In this document: positions 1 through 7,187 of the stretch, piece after piece
How the letters are laid out: each line of letters opens with the position of its first letter
Numbering within the stretch: position 1 is the first letter of the stretch
From: GCA-2748575 sp033722575
Lineage (GTDB): Bacteria; Pseudomonadota; Gammaproteobacteria; Pseudomonadales; Ketobacteraceae
NCBI GenBank assembly: GCA_033722575.1
Contig: JAWVYU010000125.1
Location: 1-12,632, forward strand
Length of the DNA stretch: 12,632 bases
Reading direction: 5' to 3'
Translations under genes and position numbers: made by a program
The notes under the pieces: generated by a model
Database searches by the model: none
What the model saw: the letters and a program-made list of their open reading frames with translations, nothing else
Told to the model about the DNA's origin: nothing

Positions 1-13
1 CGTCAGGCGTTAT

Positions 14-2206
14 TTGCTGAAAACCACCGAATCCGCAGCCGCACCGCGGGACCCCCGTGAGCGTTCGGGATTCTGGGACCGGGTGCATCAACAGGACCTG
101 TGGCTGGCCGCCGTCATGCTGATTCTGATGGTGGTGCTGCAGTCCCGGGCGCGGGCAGATCAGCCAATGATGGCGCAGGAGCATTATGCCAGTCTGGCAG
201 ATGTGGGCACCGGCAGCCTGGTGGTGCCCAGCGAAGCCGGGTACCAGAGCCTCCTGCGGCTGGAGAGCGCAATGGCGCTGACTGTCTCGGGGCTGGTGGT
301 TCAGGCCAGGGTTACCCAGCAGTTCAGAAATACCTCCACCGACTGGGTGGAAGCCACTTACGTGTTTCCCCTGCCCGGCGACAGCGCTGTTCATGCCATG
401 CGCATGCACATTGGTGAGCGGATTATTGAAGGTGTTATCAAAGAGCGGCAGCAGGCACAGCAGCTGTTCGTGAAAGCCAAACAGCAGGGCAGGCAGGCGG
501 GGCTGCTGGAACAGCAACGCCCCAATCTGTTCACCACCAAAGTTGCCAATATCCCGCCCGGTGAAGCCATCCATGTGGAATTCGAGTACCTGCAGCGGCT
601 TCACTATGACGACGGTGAATTTTCCCTGCGTTTACCGCTTACCCTGACACCCCGTTATATTCCCGGGCGGCCCGTGGGCAGGTTATCGGCGAATGGCTGG
701 TCTTTCCCCACCGATCAGGTACCGGACGCGCCCCTGATCACACCGCCTCAGGTGAGCAGCCTGGCAGATGCTGCATCCCATCGCGTGCAGGTGAGTGTTG
801 AATTGAACCCCGGCTTTGACCTGGCCGAGGTGAGCGCGCCATTCCATGATATTCGTGTGGACCGCCAGCGCCACAGTTACCACATCGCGCCGCGGCAGAA
901 CCCCGTCATGATGAACCGTGATTTCGTGATCCGCTGGCGTCCTGTGGCAGATCAGGCTCCCACCGCCGCTGTGTTCCTTGAAGATAAGCCTCTGGCGGAG
1001 CAGGGCATGGCAAAGCATGCGCTGCTGATGCTGATGCCACCGGCCCAGGCCTTTGCTGATGTGATTCCGCCGCGGGAGCTGCTGGTGATCATTGATACTT
1101 CGGGCTCCATGTCCGGCGCCTCCATCGCACAGGCAAAAGCTGCTGTGCTGCTGGCGCTGGAACGGTTGCGCCCCAGTGACCGATTCAATGTCATGGAATT
1201 CAATTCCCGTCATCGTCTGCTGTTCCCCTTCCCGCAACCGGCTGAATATCATCACCTGCAACAGGCCAGGGCCTTCGTGCAGGCTCTGGCGGCTGACGGC
1301 GGTACCGAGATCCGCGGCGCCCTGGAAGCAGCGTTTGCCATGCCGAAGGACGAAGGATTTCTGCGTCAGATCGTGTTTATCACCGACGGCAGTGTTGGCA
1401 ATGAGCATGCCTTGCTGGAACTGATTCACCGTGGGCTGGGCAACAGCAGGCTGTACACGGTTGGGATCGGATCCGCACCCAATGAATTCTTTATGCGCAA
1501 GGCAGCGGAATACGGCAAGGGCACCTATGCCATGATTGGCAGTCAGCAGCAGGTTCAGGGGGAAATGTCAGCCCTGTTTGATCGCATTGAAAAACCGGTG
1601 ATGACCGATCTTCAGGTGTCCTTACCGGATGCGGTTGCGGTGGAATGGTTTCCGCAAAGGATTCCGGATCTTTACGCGGGTCAGCCCCTGGTGATGCATG
1701 GCCGTTTTGAACACTGGCCCGAGGCCATCACAGTCAGCGGCCGGTTTTCCGGCCAGCACTGGCAGCAAACATTTACGCTGCAGTCAGACTCCGGGGAACT
1801 GCAGCAGTCCCCTGGAGTGGCTACCCTGTGGGCCCGGGAAAAAGTGCAGGCGCTGGAAGACGAAAGCACCCGCAGTGGCAACCGCGACTGGCGACGCAAC
1901 GAAATCCTCGGGGTCGGGCTCGCGTATGGCATTGTCACCCGCTTTACCAGTTTTATCGCCATTGCCAGGGAAAGGGTGCGTGATCCTGAAGAACCGCTCC
2001 ACCACCGGTCGGTACCCAACCTGATGCCGGCGGGCTCTACCCAGACGCCCCCCACCGTGGGCATGCCCCAGACCGCGCTGGGCATTCATTTTCAGCTGCT
2101 GCTGGGTGTTATCAGTATGCTGGTTGCGCTGCTTATTGGCCGGCTGAAACATGGTTGCAACTTTTCTGCAATAGAATCCTCATCAAAGCGGAGTCTGGCC
2201 AAATGA
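14..2206 (+). CDS. VIT/VWA surface protein, class GN sortase substrate ('marine proteobacterial sortase target protein')
   Basis: A predicted exported protein of up to 730 residues, expected to be cleaved and attached by the sortase encoded next to it. After a long basic/polar N-region (1-28) comes a hydrophobic stretch at about 29-42 with a plausible signal-peptidase site after ARA (residue 48). A VIT (inter-alpha-trypsin inhibitor-like) domain covers roughly 58-190. A von Willebrand A domain covers about 350-540 with a complete MIDAS: D361-T-S363-G-S365, T431 and D458. The C-terminus carries M684-P-Q-T-A688, then a hydrophobic segment and RLK, which is the layout of a sorting signal. This architecture matches the family named 'marine proteobacterial sortase target protein'. 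Ligand and role are unknown; VWA/MIDAS domains usually bind protein partners through a metal. The listed start is a TTG. The frame has no stop between it and base 1, so the gene may begin outside the window; another candidate is the ATG at 116. Its stop overlaps the sortase start. Confidence 0.9.
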   Translation: MLKTTESAAAPRDPRERSGFWDRVHQQDLWLAAVMLILMVVLQSRARADQPMMAQEHYASLADVGTGSLVVPSEAGYQSLLRLESAMALTVSGLVVQARVTQQFRNTSTDWVEATYVFPLPGDSAVHAMRMHIGERIIEGVIKERQQAQQLFVKAKQQGRQAGLLEQQRPNLFTTKVANIPPGEAIHVEFEYLQRLHYDDGEFSLRLPLTLTPRYIPGRPVGRLSANGWSFPTDQVPDAPLITPPQVSSLADAASHRVQVSVELNPGFDLAEVSAPFHDIRVDRQRHSYHIAPRQNPVMMNRDFVIRWRPVADQAPTAAVFLEDKPLAEQGMAKHALLMLMPPAQAFADVIPPRELLVIIDTSGSMSGASIAQAKAAVLLALERLRPSDRFNVMEFNSRHRLLFPFPQPAEYHHLQQARAFVQALAADGGTEIRGALEAAFAMPKDEGFLRQIVFITDGSVGNEHALLELIHRGLGNSRLYTVGIGSAPNEFFMRKAAEYGKGTYAMIGSQQQVQGEMSALFDRIEKPVMTDLQVSLPDAVAVEWFPQRIPDLYAGQPLVMHGRFEHWPEAITVSGRFSGQHWQQTFTLQSDSGELQQSPGVATLWAREKVQALEDESTRSGNRDWRRNEILGVGLAYGIVTRFTSFIAIARERVRDPEEPLHHRSVPNLMPAGSTQTPPTVGMPQTALGIHFQLLLGVISMLVALLIGRLKHGCNFSAIESSSKRSLAK
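2188..2193 (+). promoter_or_regulatory. Ribosome binding site of the sortase gene
   Basis: GCGGAG lies 9 bases before the ATG at 2203, inside the 3' end of the upstream gene. It decides the sortase start: an earlier in-frame ATG at 2155 would give a 16-residue polar extension ahead of the membrane anchor and has no comparable site. The ATGA overlap at 2203-2206 suggests translational coupling to the substrate gene. Confidence 0.65.
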
Positions 2207-2844
2207 AATCAAGACTTCTGATGGCAGGACTGGTAGTGTTCGGTGGCTGGCAATTGAGCCAGAGCGCCTACTTGTTGGCAAAGGCGGAGCTTGCCCAGTG
2301 GTTGCTGGAGGCCGCCTGGCAGGAAATGCGGGAAAGGGCAAAACCCGGCAGCTTGCAGACTGATGTGGTACCACCCTGGCCCTGGGCGGATACATGGCCC
2401 GTGGCAAAGCTGAGCTGGCCTGAGCTGGATCAGGAGCTGATTGTGCTGGCGGGGGCCAGTGGTCGCAATCTTGCTTTCGGTCCGGCCCACCTGTCGGCCA
2501 GCGTGCTGCCCGGTGAGCGCGGGGTCAGTGTGATTGGTGGTCACCGCGATACGCATTTCGCGTTTTTGCAGAACCTGGTGATCGGCGATCACTTTGTACT
2601 GGAGCGGACTGATGGTACAAGGGTAAGGTATCAGGTGCGGGAAATTCATGTCACGGATGTTCGCGAGTCACGGATTGCTCTGGATTCTGCAGTGCCCAAA
2701 ATCGCTTTGGTGGCTTGTTATCCGTTTTCCGACTGGCAGGCCGGAAGCCCGCTGCGATATCTGGTGATTGCGGAGGCTTCTTCGCAAAAACTTGAACCGG
2801 TACCACCGACAACAACAGAAATGCTGACTACAATGAGTCTGTAA
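2203..2844 (+). CDS. Class GN sortase (membrane-anchored transpeptidase)
   Basis: A 213-residue cysteine transpeptidase of the Gram-negative class GN type, expected to cleave the sorting signal of the VIT/VWA protein encoded just upstream. One N-terminal membrane segment lies at about residues 4-24, leaving the catalytic domain in the periplasm. The sortase triad is visible: H114 in VIGGHRDTHF, C172 in LVACYPF and R185 in SPLRYLVIAE, with the usual spacing for the family. Family knowledge: GN sortases normally sit beside a single dedicated substrate, as here, and in some genomes beside a dedicated two-component system, which is not seen in this window. The start is the ATG overlapping the upstream stop (ATGA), supported by a GCGGAG site. 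The last 20 residues or so are polar, without an obvious motif. The natural acceptor molecule for this sortase class is not established to my knowledge. Confidence 0.93.
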   Translation: MKSRLLMAGLVVFGGWQLSQSAYLLAKAELAQWLLEAAWQEMRERAKPGSLQTDVVPPWPWADTWPVAKLSWPELDQELIVLAGASGRNLAFGPAHLSASVLPGERGVSVIGGHRDTHFAFLQNLVIGDHFVLERTDGTRVRYQVREIHVTDVRESRIALDSAVPKIALVACYPFSDWQAGSPLRYLVIAEASSQKLEPVPPTTTEMLTTMSL

Positions 2845-2864
2845 AAAAATTCGGGGTGAAGTAA

Positions 2865-3260
2865 ATGGTGAGTCTGAACAGGGAAACGGTCACACTGTAT
2901 CGATCAGTCGGGCCAGGTCAGCTAAAGTGTATTGCCGATTCCGGCTGGAAACGCTTTCCGCCACGGTTGCACTGGCAGCGTTATTTCTACCCAATGCTCC
3001 ATGAATCCTTTGCCCACCGGATTGCGTCCCAGTGGAATGTGGAGCAAAGCGGTGTTGGCTATGTGGTGCGTTTCAGGGTGCGCAAGGAATATATCGATCC
3101 CCTGCCGGTTTATATCATTGGCGGGCCGGAACACAAGGAATACCGGATTCCGGCAGAGGACTTTGAGCGGCTCAACAGCAATATTGTGGGGGCCATTGAA
3201 GTGCTGGCAGCGTATCACGATCATGACAGCGACTGGCAGCAGGCAATGGCCTGGGCGTAA
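2865..3260 (+). CDS. Small protein of the 'ADP-ribosylation/crystallin J1' family
   Basis: A 131-residue soluble protein with no signal peptide or membrane segment. The run TLYRSVGP near residues 10-17, the segment with SGWKRFPPR and YFYP, the segment around WNVEQSGVGYVVRFRV, and the late block EYRIPAEDFERLNSNIVG followed by EVLAAY are, from memory, the conserved pattern of a short family that databases label 'ADP-ribosylation/crystallin J1'. No member's function is known to me. An early YR strand and a late glutamate-bearing strand are loosely reminiscent of small ADP-ribosyltransferase-like folds, but catalytic residues cannot be assigned from sequence alone. The start is the ATG at 2865, preceded 4 bases upstream by GGGGTGAA. 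It lies 20 bases after the sortase stop in the same direction, so co-transcription is likely. Its TAA ends at 3260, directly against the stop of the convergent lipoprotein gene. Confidence 0.72.
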   Translation: MVSLNRETVTLYRSVGPGQLKCIADSGWKRFPPRLHWQRYFYPMLHESFAHRIASQWNVEQSGVGYVVRFRVRKEYIDPLPVYIIGGPEHKEYRIPAEDFERLNSNIVGAIEVLAAYHDHDSDWQQAMAWA

Positions 3261-3857
3261 TCAGATGCCGTAAATGGCCTTGCGCTGGCTTTTCAGAATT
3301 TCGTGCTCGTCGTGCCAGATAACCTCGCCACTGCTGGTGTCCAGCAAATTCAGGTTAATCCGGTAGTACACTTCTTTATGGGTCGGCTTGATACGAATAA
3401 TATCCACCAGTGATCCATACACTACCATGTCCGCATCCACCTGTTTGCCGATTTTCTGGGCAGCCTTTTCTGTGGTCGCGCCGTAGTCCAGCAGGTTGCT
3501 GGCCTGTTCTCGGCTGGCGCGAACTTTCTCCGGACTGCTGAAACGAAACTTTCCGGCATTGGTTAATTCCTGGAATACACTGGCCGTCAGGGGGGCGGTG
3601 TCCATGGCGTCGTGGGTGTGATTGGTAATGGGGTCAATGGCAACGGTGGGGCGCTTGTTGCTGGTGCGCTGTTCCACGGAGGGGTACTCCAGCATCCTGG
3701 ATACCAGTCGCTGGGTGGCCATTTGCAATTCGCTCATACCGATTTCTGCTTTAATGGTTTCAGAGCGGGTGGCTTCCCCGTACTTGACCGTATTGGCGCA
3801 GCCCTGAATGCCTAGCGCAAATACTGCTGCACCGAGCAGGGTTAGCGACTTTCTCAT
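3261..3857 (-). CDS. lpoB: Penicillin-binding protein activator LpoB (outer-membrane lipoprotein)
   Basis: A 198-residue lipoprotein of the LpoB family. In E. coli, LpoB is an outer-membrane lipoprotein that reaches across the periplasm and stimulates the peptidoglycan synthase PBP1b. The N-terminus is a lipoprotein signal peptide: MRK, a hydrophobic stretch and the lipobox I-Q-G-C20. Residue +2 is alanine, so sorting to the outer membrane rather than retention in the inner membrane is expected. A linker of about 40 residues precedes the globular domain (about 68-190), which contains PTVAIDPITNHTHD, the mid-region DADMVVYGSLVDI and GEVIWHDEHEI, all typical of the family. Length is close to E. 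coli LpoB. The ATG is preceded 6 bases upstream by AAGGAGA, an excellent ribosome binding site. Its stop (TGA) abuts the stop of the convergent gene. The regulated PBP is not in the window. Confidence 0.9.
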   Translation of the reverse strand: MRKSLTLLGAAVFALGIQGCANTVKYGEATRSETIKAEIGMSELQMATQRLVSRMLEYPSVEQRTSNKRPTVAIDPITNHTHDAMDTAPLTASVFQELTNAGKFRFSSPEKVRASREQASNLLDYGATTEKAAQKIGKQVDADMVVYGSLVDIIRIKPTHKEVYYRINLNLLDTSSGEVIWHDEHEILKSQRKAIYGI

Positions 3858-3863
3858 CCGATG

Positions 3864-3870
3864 TCTCCTT
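3864..3870 (-). promoter_or_regulatory. Ribosome binding site of lpoB
   Basis: AAGGAGA on the - strand, 6 bases before the lpoB ATG. It is the strongest Shine-Dalgarno sequence I see in the window and fixes that start. The remaining 120 or so bases up to the previous gene show no convincing promoter or terminator. Confidence 0.75.
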
Positions 3871-3989
3871 TGTTTTTGTTATTGCCCGGGCCGGGGCTCG
3901 TATCTGGTATTGGTCTGTTACGGTTAAGGTTTCCATGAAACGCCGGGGAGTGCAAGCAGCAACCACAGGCAGCGGGAGCCATCGGGGCC

Positions 3990-4259
3990 TCAGGTGAGCC
4001 GCTCCCAGCGGGCGATCAGTGTCAGGGCCTGTTCCCGGCTTTCTCCGCAGACATCCGCGGCTGGCCTGAACTGAGCGCATACTGCTGGCCGGCGCGCATC
4101 ACCAAACAGCTTGCAGCCATTGCGATCATCAAGCTGCACACAACGGACGCCGGCGGGCTTGCCCTGAGGCATGCCGGGTATGGGGGTGCTGATGGACGGG
4201 GCGATGCAGCAGGCGCCGCAGTCGGGGCGGCACAGCATTTCCGTGGGGATTTTGCTCAC
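3990..4259 (-). CDS. YkgJ-family cysteine cluster protein (predicted zinc/iron-chelating domain)
   Basis: An 89-residue protein with eight cysteines: C10-x3-C14-x2-C17-C18 at the N-terminus, then C40, C49, C61 and C71. The N-terminal cluster and the later spaced cysteines are the signature of the YkgJ/UPF0153 family, whose members are predicted to bind zinc or an iron-sulfur cluster. The biochemical function of this branch is not known to me. The block APSISTPIPGMPQGKPAGVRC is characteristic of one subgroup. Start: GTG at 4259, with GGTGAG 5 bases upstream. A stop lies just above it in frame, and the only other option is the ATG at codon 8. It begins 23 bases after the end of the upstream DsbA-fold gene on the same strand, so the two are probably co-transcribed. 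There is no signal peptide, so a cytoplasmic location is expected. Confidence 0.85.
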   Translation of the reverse strand: MSKIPTEMLCRPDCGACCIAPSISTPIPGMPQGKPAGVRCVQLDDRNGCKLFGDARRPAVCAQFRPAADVCGESREQALTLIARWERLT

Positions 4260-4282
4260 TGGGGCTCACCGGCAACGACGGG

Positions 4283-5665
4283 TCATGGTGTCTGGCGGCC
4301 ACCCTGGCGGGGCATGGGTTGGCGTTTTGCCGACGGCGGCTTTTTGGTGTCGCTGGTGGCTGAAAGAATGGCATCTTCCAGAGCCCACAAACGGTCCTGC
4401 CCCCAGATCACCAGATCGCCATAGCGAAAACTGGGCACGCCCCATAGCCCCAGGGCCTCCAGGTCGTTGCGGTTACCTTCCGCCATGGGCTGCCAGTCGG
4501 CCGTGAGGTGGGCTTTTGCCTGGTTCCAGTCCAGGCCGATCTTTTTGATAATTTTTCGCAGGTTGCCGGGTTGCGACATGTCCATGCCCTGGGCCCAGAT
4601 GCCGGTGGATGTGGCGGCAATAAATTCCTTGTCCTTGCCCTGCTGGCGGGCGTAGGTAAACAGGGCCATACAGTTGTTCACGCCTTCTCCCAGCGGGTCG
4701 CAGATCTTGCCGAAGGGAATATCAAAGCGGTTGGCTTCACGCTTGGCGTCGTGAACAATATAGGTGCGTTTCAGTTTCGGCGCCGGGATGCCCCGGGTCA
4801 CCATGGGCATGACCGGCTTGATCTCCAGCGGGATCTTGTACAGTTCCACCAGTTTGAAGACCCTTTCTGCAGCCACGTAGGAATAGGGGCTGCGGAAGGA
4901 AAAGTAAAACTCCAGCGTCTGTACCTGGCGTGGCCGGGGGCGCAGGGTATTGTAGCCCTGCAGCAGATGCTTGTACTGTTTCTGGTAATCCGCGGTTTCG
5001 CCGGTATCACGGCGTATGCCCGGCTTGTTAAGGCGCTCCGCCAGGTGTCCGAGCCGGTCCATTCCCCAGTACCACTCGTAACCGTAATAGAGCATGGCCG
5101 ATGTGTAGTGGCCCGCTTTCAGCAATTGTTCCTTGTTTTCTTTCAGGCGCTTCTTTGCCTGGGCTTCCGGCATCATGCCGTAACGGCGGACACAGCTCTC
5201 AAAGGTGGTGGTGCTGGTACCCCAGAGGGCGCCGGTGACTTCGCTCACCAGGTGCAGCAGTTTCGGGCGGTTAATGTGTTTGAGCAGTATCGATGTTGCC
5301 TTGAGTGCATCGTCGTAGGAGGGAAAGCGGGCGTCCGAGCTAAAGCTCAGGCCATGGAATTTTGCCAGGCGACGGGCATCCCTGAGGGCATAGGCACGCC
5401 ATTTTTCCGGCTCGGGATTCATTTCTTCCGGCAAATCCAGCACCAGCCGGATTTCCAGGTTTACTTTGAAATCCTCTAGGAAGCGGGGAATGGCCTGTAA
5501 CAACAGGAACGAGTAGGGGTCGTCTACGCGGTGATAGAAAACCACTGTGTTCAACGACGGAATAAGGCGCCGTTCAACTTCAAACCAACCTCGTTTCAGA
5601 TTGCGCAAGCTGTCGCTGGTAATGAAGTTTGCCAGCCATGGCACAATGGTTGTCTTCAGGCCCAT
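4283..5665 (-). CDS. Two-module DsbA-fold protein (2-hydroxychromene-2-carboxylate isomerase / kappa-GST-like)
   Basis: A 460-residue protein built of two tandem DsbA-like thioredoxin-fold modules. Module 2 (about 248-436) carries LEFYFSFRS259-PYSY, the position held by the active serine in HCCA isomerases and kappa-class glutathione transferases, and a G-V-P411-S loop like the cis-proline loop of the fold. Module 1 (about 38-212) repeats the pattern (VVFYHRVDDPYSF and a late YYGYEWYWGMDRL), but has D49 where module 2 has S259 and alanine where it has P411, so it looks non-catalytic. There is no CxxC, so thiol-disulfide exchange is unlikely. There is no signal peptide. The C-terminal 20 or so residues are basic and proline-rich. 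Start: I chose the ATG at 5665 (MGLKTT). A TTG at 5692 adds nine residues; neither has a strong ribosome binding site. Substrate unknown. It is followed closely by the cysteine-cluster gene. Confidence 0.8.
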   Translation of the reverse strand: MGLKTTIVPWLANFITSDSLRNLKRGWFEVERRLIPSLNTVVFYHRVDDPYSFLLLQAIPRFLEDFKVNLEIRLVLDLPEEMNPEPEKWRAYALRDARRLAKFHGLSFSSDARFPSYDDALKATSILLKHINRPKLLHLVSEVTGALWGTSTTTFESCVRRYGMMPEAQAKKRLKENKEQLLKAGHYTSAMLYYGYEWYWGMDRLGHLAERLNKPGIRRDTGETADYQKQYKHLLQGYNTLRPRPRQVQTLEFYFSFRSPYSYVAAERVFKLVELYKIPLEIKPVMPMVTRGIPAPKLKRTYIVHDAKREANRFDIPFGKICDPLGEGVNNCMALFTYARQQGKDKEFIAATSTGIWAQGMDMSQPGNLRKIIKKIGLDWNQAKAHLTADWQPMAEGNRNDLEALGLWGVPSFRYGDLVIWGQDRLWALEDAILSATSDTKKPPSAKRQPMPRQGGRQTP

Positions 5666-5715
5666 AACGTAAAACTGATTCCCCTTGGGCAACTGCCCCG
5701 TCTTTTCGCTGCCTC

Positions 5716-5733
5716 GCGATTCTAGCGATTCTT
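5716..5733. repeat. Tandem 9-base direct repeat upstream of the DsbA-fold gene
   Basis: GCGATTCTA is followed directly by GCGATTCTT: two 9-base units identical at 8 positions. They lie in the 126-base gap between argA and the DsbA-fold gene. Two helical-turn-spaced half-sites of this kind can be a regulator site, but chance is equally possible. No convincing promoter hexamers and no rho-independent terminator were found in this gap. Confidence 0.4.
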
Positions 5734-5791
5734 ACCGTCCTATGGCCAGAAATATGTGCTTGTTGAATATAAAACGAACAAATTCCGAGAG

Positions 5792-7150
5792 TTATGGCGA
5801 CATCAGCGGCTTGATAAACACTCTGGAGTTCCGTTGTAAATTGTAGAGCTTCTTTCGCTGTTGCGGTAACTGATCCGGTGTTGCCGGCTGAAAACCCCGC
5901 TCATGAAACCAGTGCGCCGTGCGGGTGGTCAGTACAAACAGTGTATTCAGGCCAGCCTGTCTGGCCCGGCTTTCGATCCGCGCCAGCAGCAGGTCGCCCC
6001 GTTGCCCCTGGCGGTATTTGGGATCCACCACCACGCAGGCAAGCTCGCCACTTTTTTCCTCGGGGAACGGGTAGAGCGCTGCACAGCCGATAATCACACC
6101 GTCCCGCTCAATTAACAGAAATTGATCGATTTCCGTTTCCAGCAGCTCCCGCGAGCGCCGCACCAGAATACCTTCCTGCTCCAGGGGTTCGATCAGTTCC
6201 AGTAATCCCCCCACGTCGTCGATGGTGGCCTGGCGGATTCTTTCATAGCTTTCCTGGGCCAGCAGCGTACCACTGCCATCCAGGGTAAAGAGTTCCCGGA
6301 TCAGGGCACCGTTTTGCTGGAAACTCAGCAGATGACAGCGGGACACGCCCTGGATGCAGGCCCGCAGTGCAGCTTCCAGATGCGGCAGCTGTTTTTCATC
6401 ATAGTGCCTGAGCAGTTCGCTGGCTTCGGCGGTGGTCATTTCCCGGATCAGTTTGCCGTCGGGGTCAAACAGTCCCGCATCTTGATCCAGAATAATCAGT
6501 TTGTCGGCCTGTATCTGGGTGGCCACGGCTTCGGCGATTTCTTCCCAGGCGCAATTGAACAGCTCGCCGGTGGGCGAATAACCCATGTGGGAAATGAGCG
6601 TGATGCCACGCTGGTCCAGTACCTGGCGAATGGCCCGGGTGTTCACCTTGCGGACTTCACCGGTGTGCTGAAAGTCCACGCCGTCGCGCACACCGTAGGG
6701 GCGTGCGGTCAGAAAATTGCCGGAAAACACTTCCATTTTTGCGCCCTGCATGGGGGAATGGCTCATGCCCATGGAAAGTGCTGCTTCTATCTGGTGGCGC
6801 ACAAAACCACAGGCCTGGGTGACGGCCGGCAGGGACTGGCTGTCGGTTACCCGGCGTCGCTGGGCAAACTGACTCTGAATGCCGGATTCTGCCAGCCGTT
6901 CATTGATTTGCGGCCGCGAGCCGTGCACCAGTATCAAACGGATCCCCAGACTGTCCAGCAGGGCGATATCATGAATAAGGTGAATAAAGTTGGGGTGCTG
7001 AACGGCTTCACCGCCGAACGCGATCACAAAGGTTTTGCCACGGTGTGCATTGATATAAGGCGACGCGCTCCGGAACCAGTTGACGTACTGGTCCTGAGTC
7101 TGGTCGTTACTTGCTGCTGCCGAGTCGCTGTCGCCGGTGTCCTGTGTCAT
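5792..7150 (-). CDS. argA: N-acetylglutamate synthase (amino-acid N-acetyltransferase) ArgA
   Basis: A 452-residue cytoplasmic enzyme catalysing the first step of arginine synthesis: acetyl-CoA plus L-glutamate to N-acetylglutamate. An amino-acid-kinase-like domain (about 30-290) is recognised by HRGKTFVIAFGGEAV (36-50), ILVHGSRPQI (73-82) and SGNF (143-146); in this family it is regulatory and usually senses arginine. A GNAT acetyltransferase domain (about 300-440) follows, with RQATIDDVGGLLELI, RRSRE, CAALYPFPEE and the acetyl-CoA loop YRQGQRGD (379-386), then FVLTTRTAHWFHERGF. It resembles E. coli ArgA (443 residues) along its full length; only the first 22 residues, acidic and Ser/Gln-rich, look extra. 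Start ATG with AGGGA a few bases upstream. It lies 50 bases downstream of putA on the same strand, with its own promoter candidate. It is not fused to ArgH, as happens in some marine gammaproteobacteria. Confidence 0.96.
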   Translation of the reverse strand: MTQDTGDSDSAAASNDQTQDQYVNWFRSASPYINAHRGKTFVIAFGGEAVQHPNFIHLIHDIALLDSLGIRLILVHGSRPQINERLAESGIQSQFAQRRRVTDSQSLPAVTQACGFVRHQIEAALSMGMSHSPMQGAKMEVFSGNFLTARPYGVRDGVDFQHTGEVRKVNTRAIRQVLDQRGITLISHMGYSPTGELFNCAWEEIAEAVATQIQADKLIILDQDAGLFDPDGKLIREMTTAEASELLRHYDEKQLPHLEAALRACIQGVSRCHLLSFQQNGALIRELFTLDGSGTLLAQESYERIRQATIDDVGGLLELIEPLEQEGILVRRSRELLETEIDQFLLIERDGVIIGCAALYPFPEEKSGELACVVVDPKYRQGQRGDLLLARIESRARQAGLNTLFVLTTRTAHWFHERGFQPATPDQLPQQRKKLYNLQRNSRVFIKPLMSP

Positions 7151-7187
7151 GCAATCCCTGGGTCAGTGTCGCTGAGGTAAATAAGCC

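Noticed and set aside
683..1429. A 248-codon open frame on the - strand inside the VIT/VWA gene
   Set aside because: It lies wholly within a gene with recognisable domains, and its product is rich in His/Gln/Arg with no family pattern; it is a shadow of GC-biased codon use.
3858..3989. A promoter for lpoB in the gap after the cysteine-cluster gene
   Set aside because: Hexamers such as TTGCAC and TTAACC are present on the - strand, but none has an acceptable -10 partner at 16-18 bases.
4283..5665. A disulfide oxidoreductase role for the DsbA-fold protein
   Set aside because: There is no CxxC motif in either module and no signal peptide; the serine-type site points to the HCCA isomerase/kappa-GST branch instead.
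6314..7180. A 288-codon + strand open frame opposite argA
   Set aside because: It is antisense to a confidently identified ArgA; the translation resembles no protein I know and has the composition of a reverse-strand shadow. The same applies to the long frames opposite putA (9565-10386) and the secretion ATPase (11150-12031).
7167..7180. TGTCGC followed by AA before argA, reminiscent of a Pseudomonas-type ArgR half-site
   Set aside because: The distance from TGTCGC to AA is 6 rather than the 8 I recall for that consensus, and there is no second half-site.
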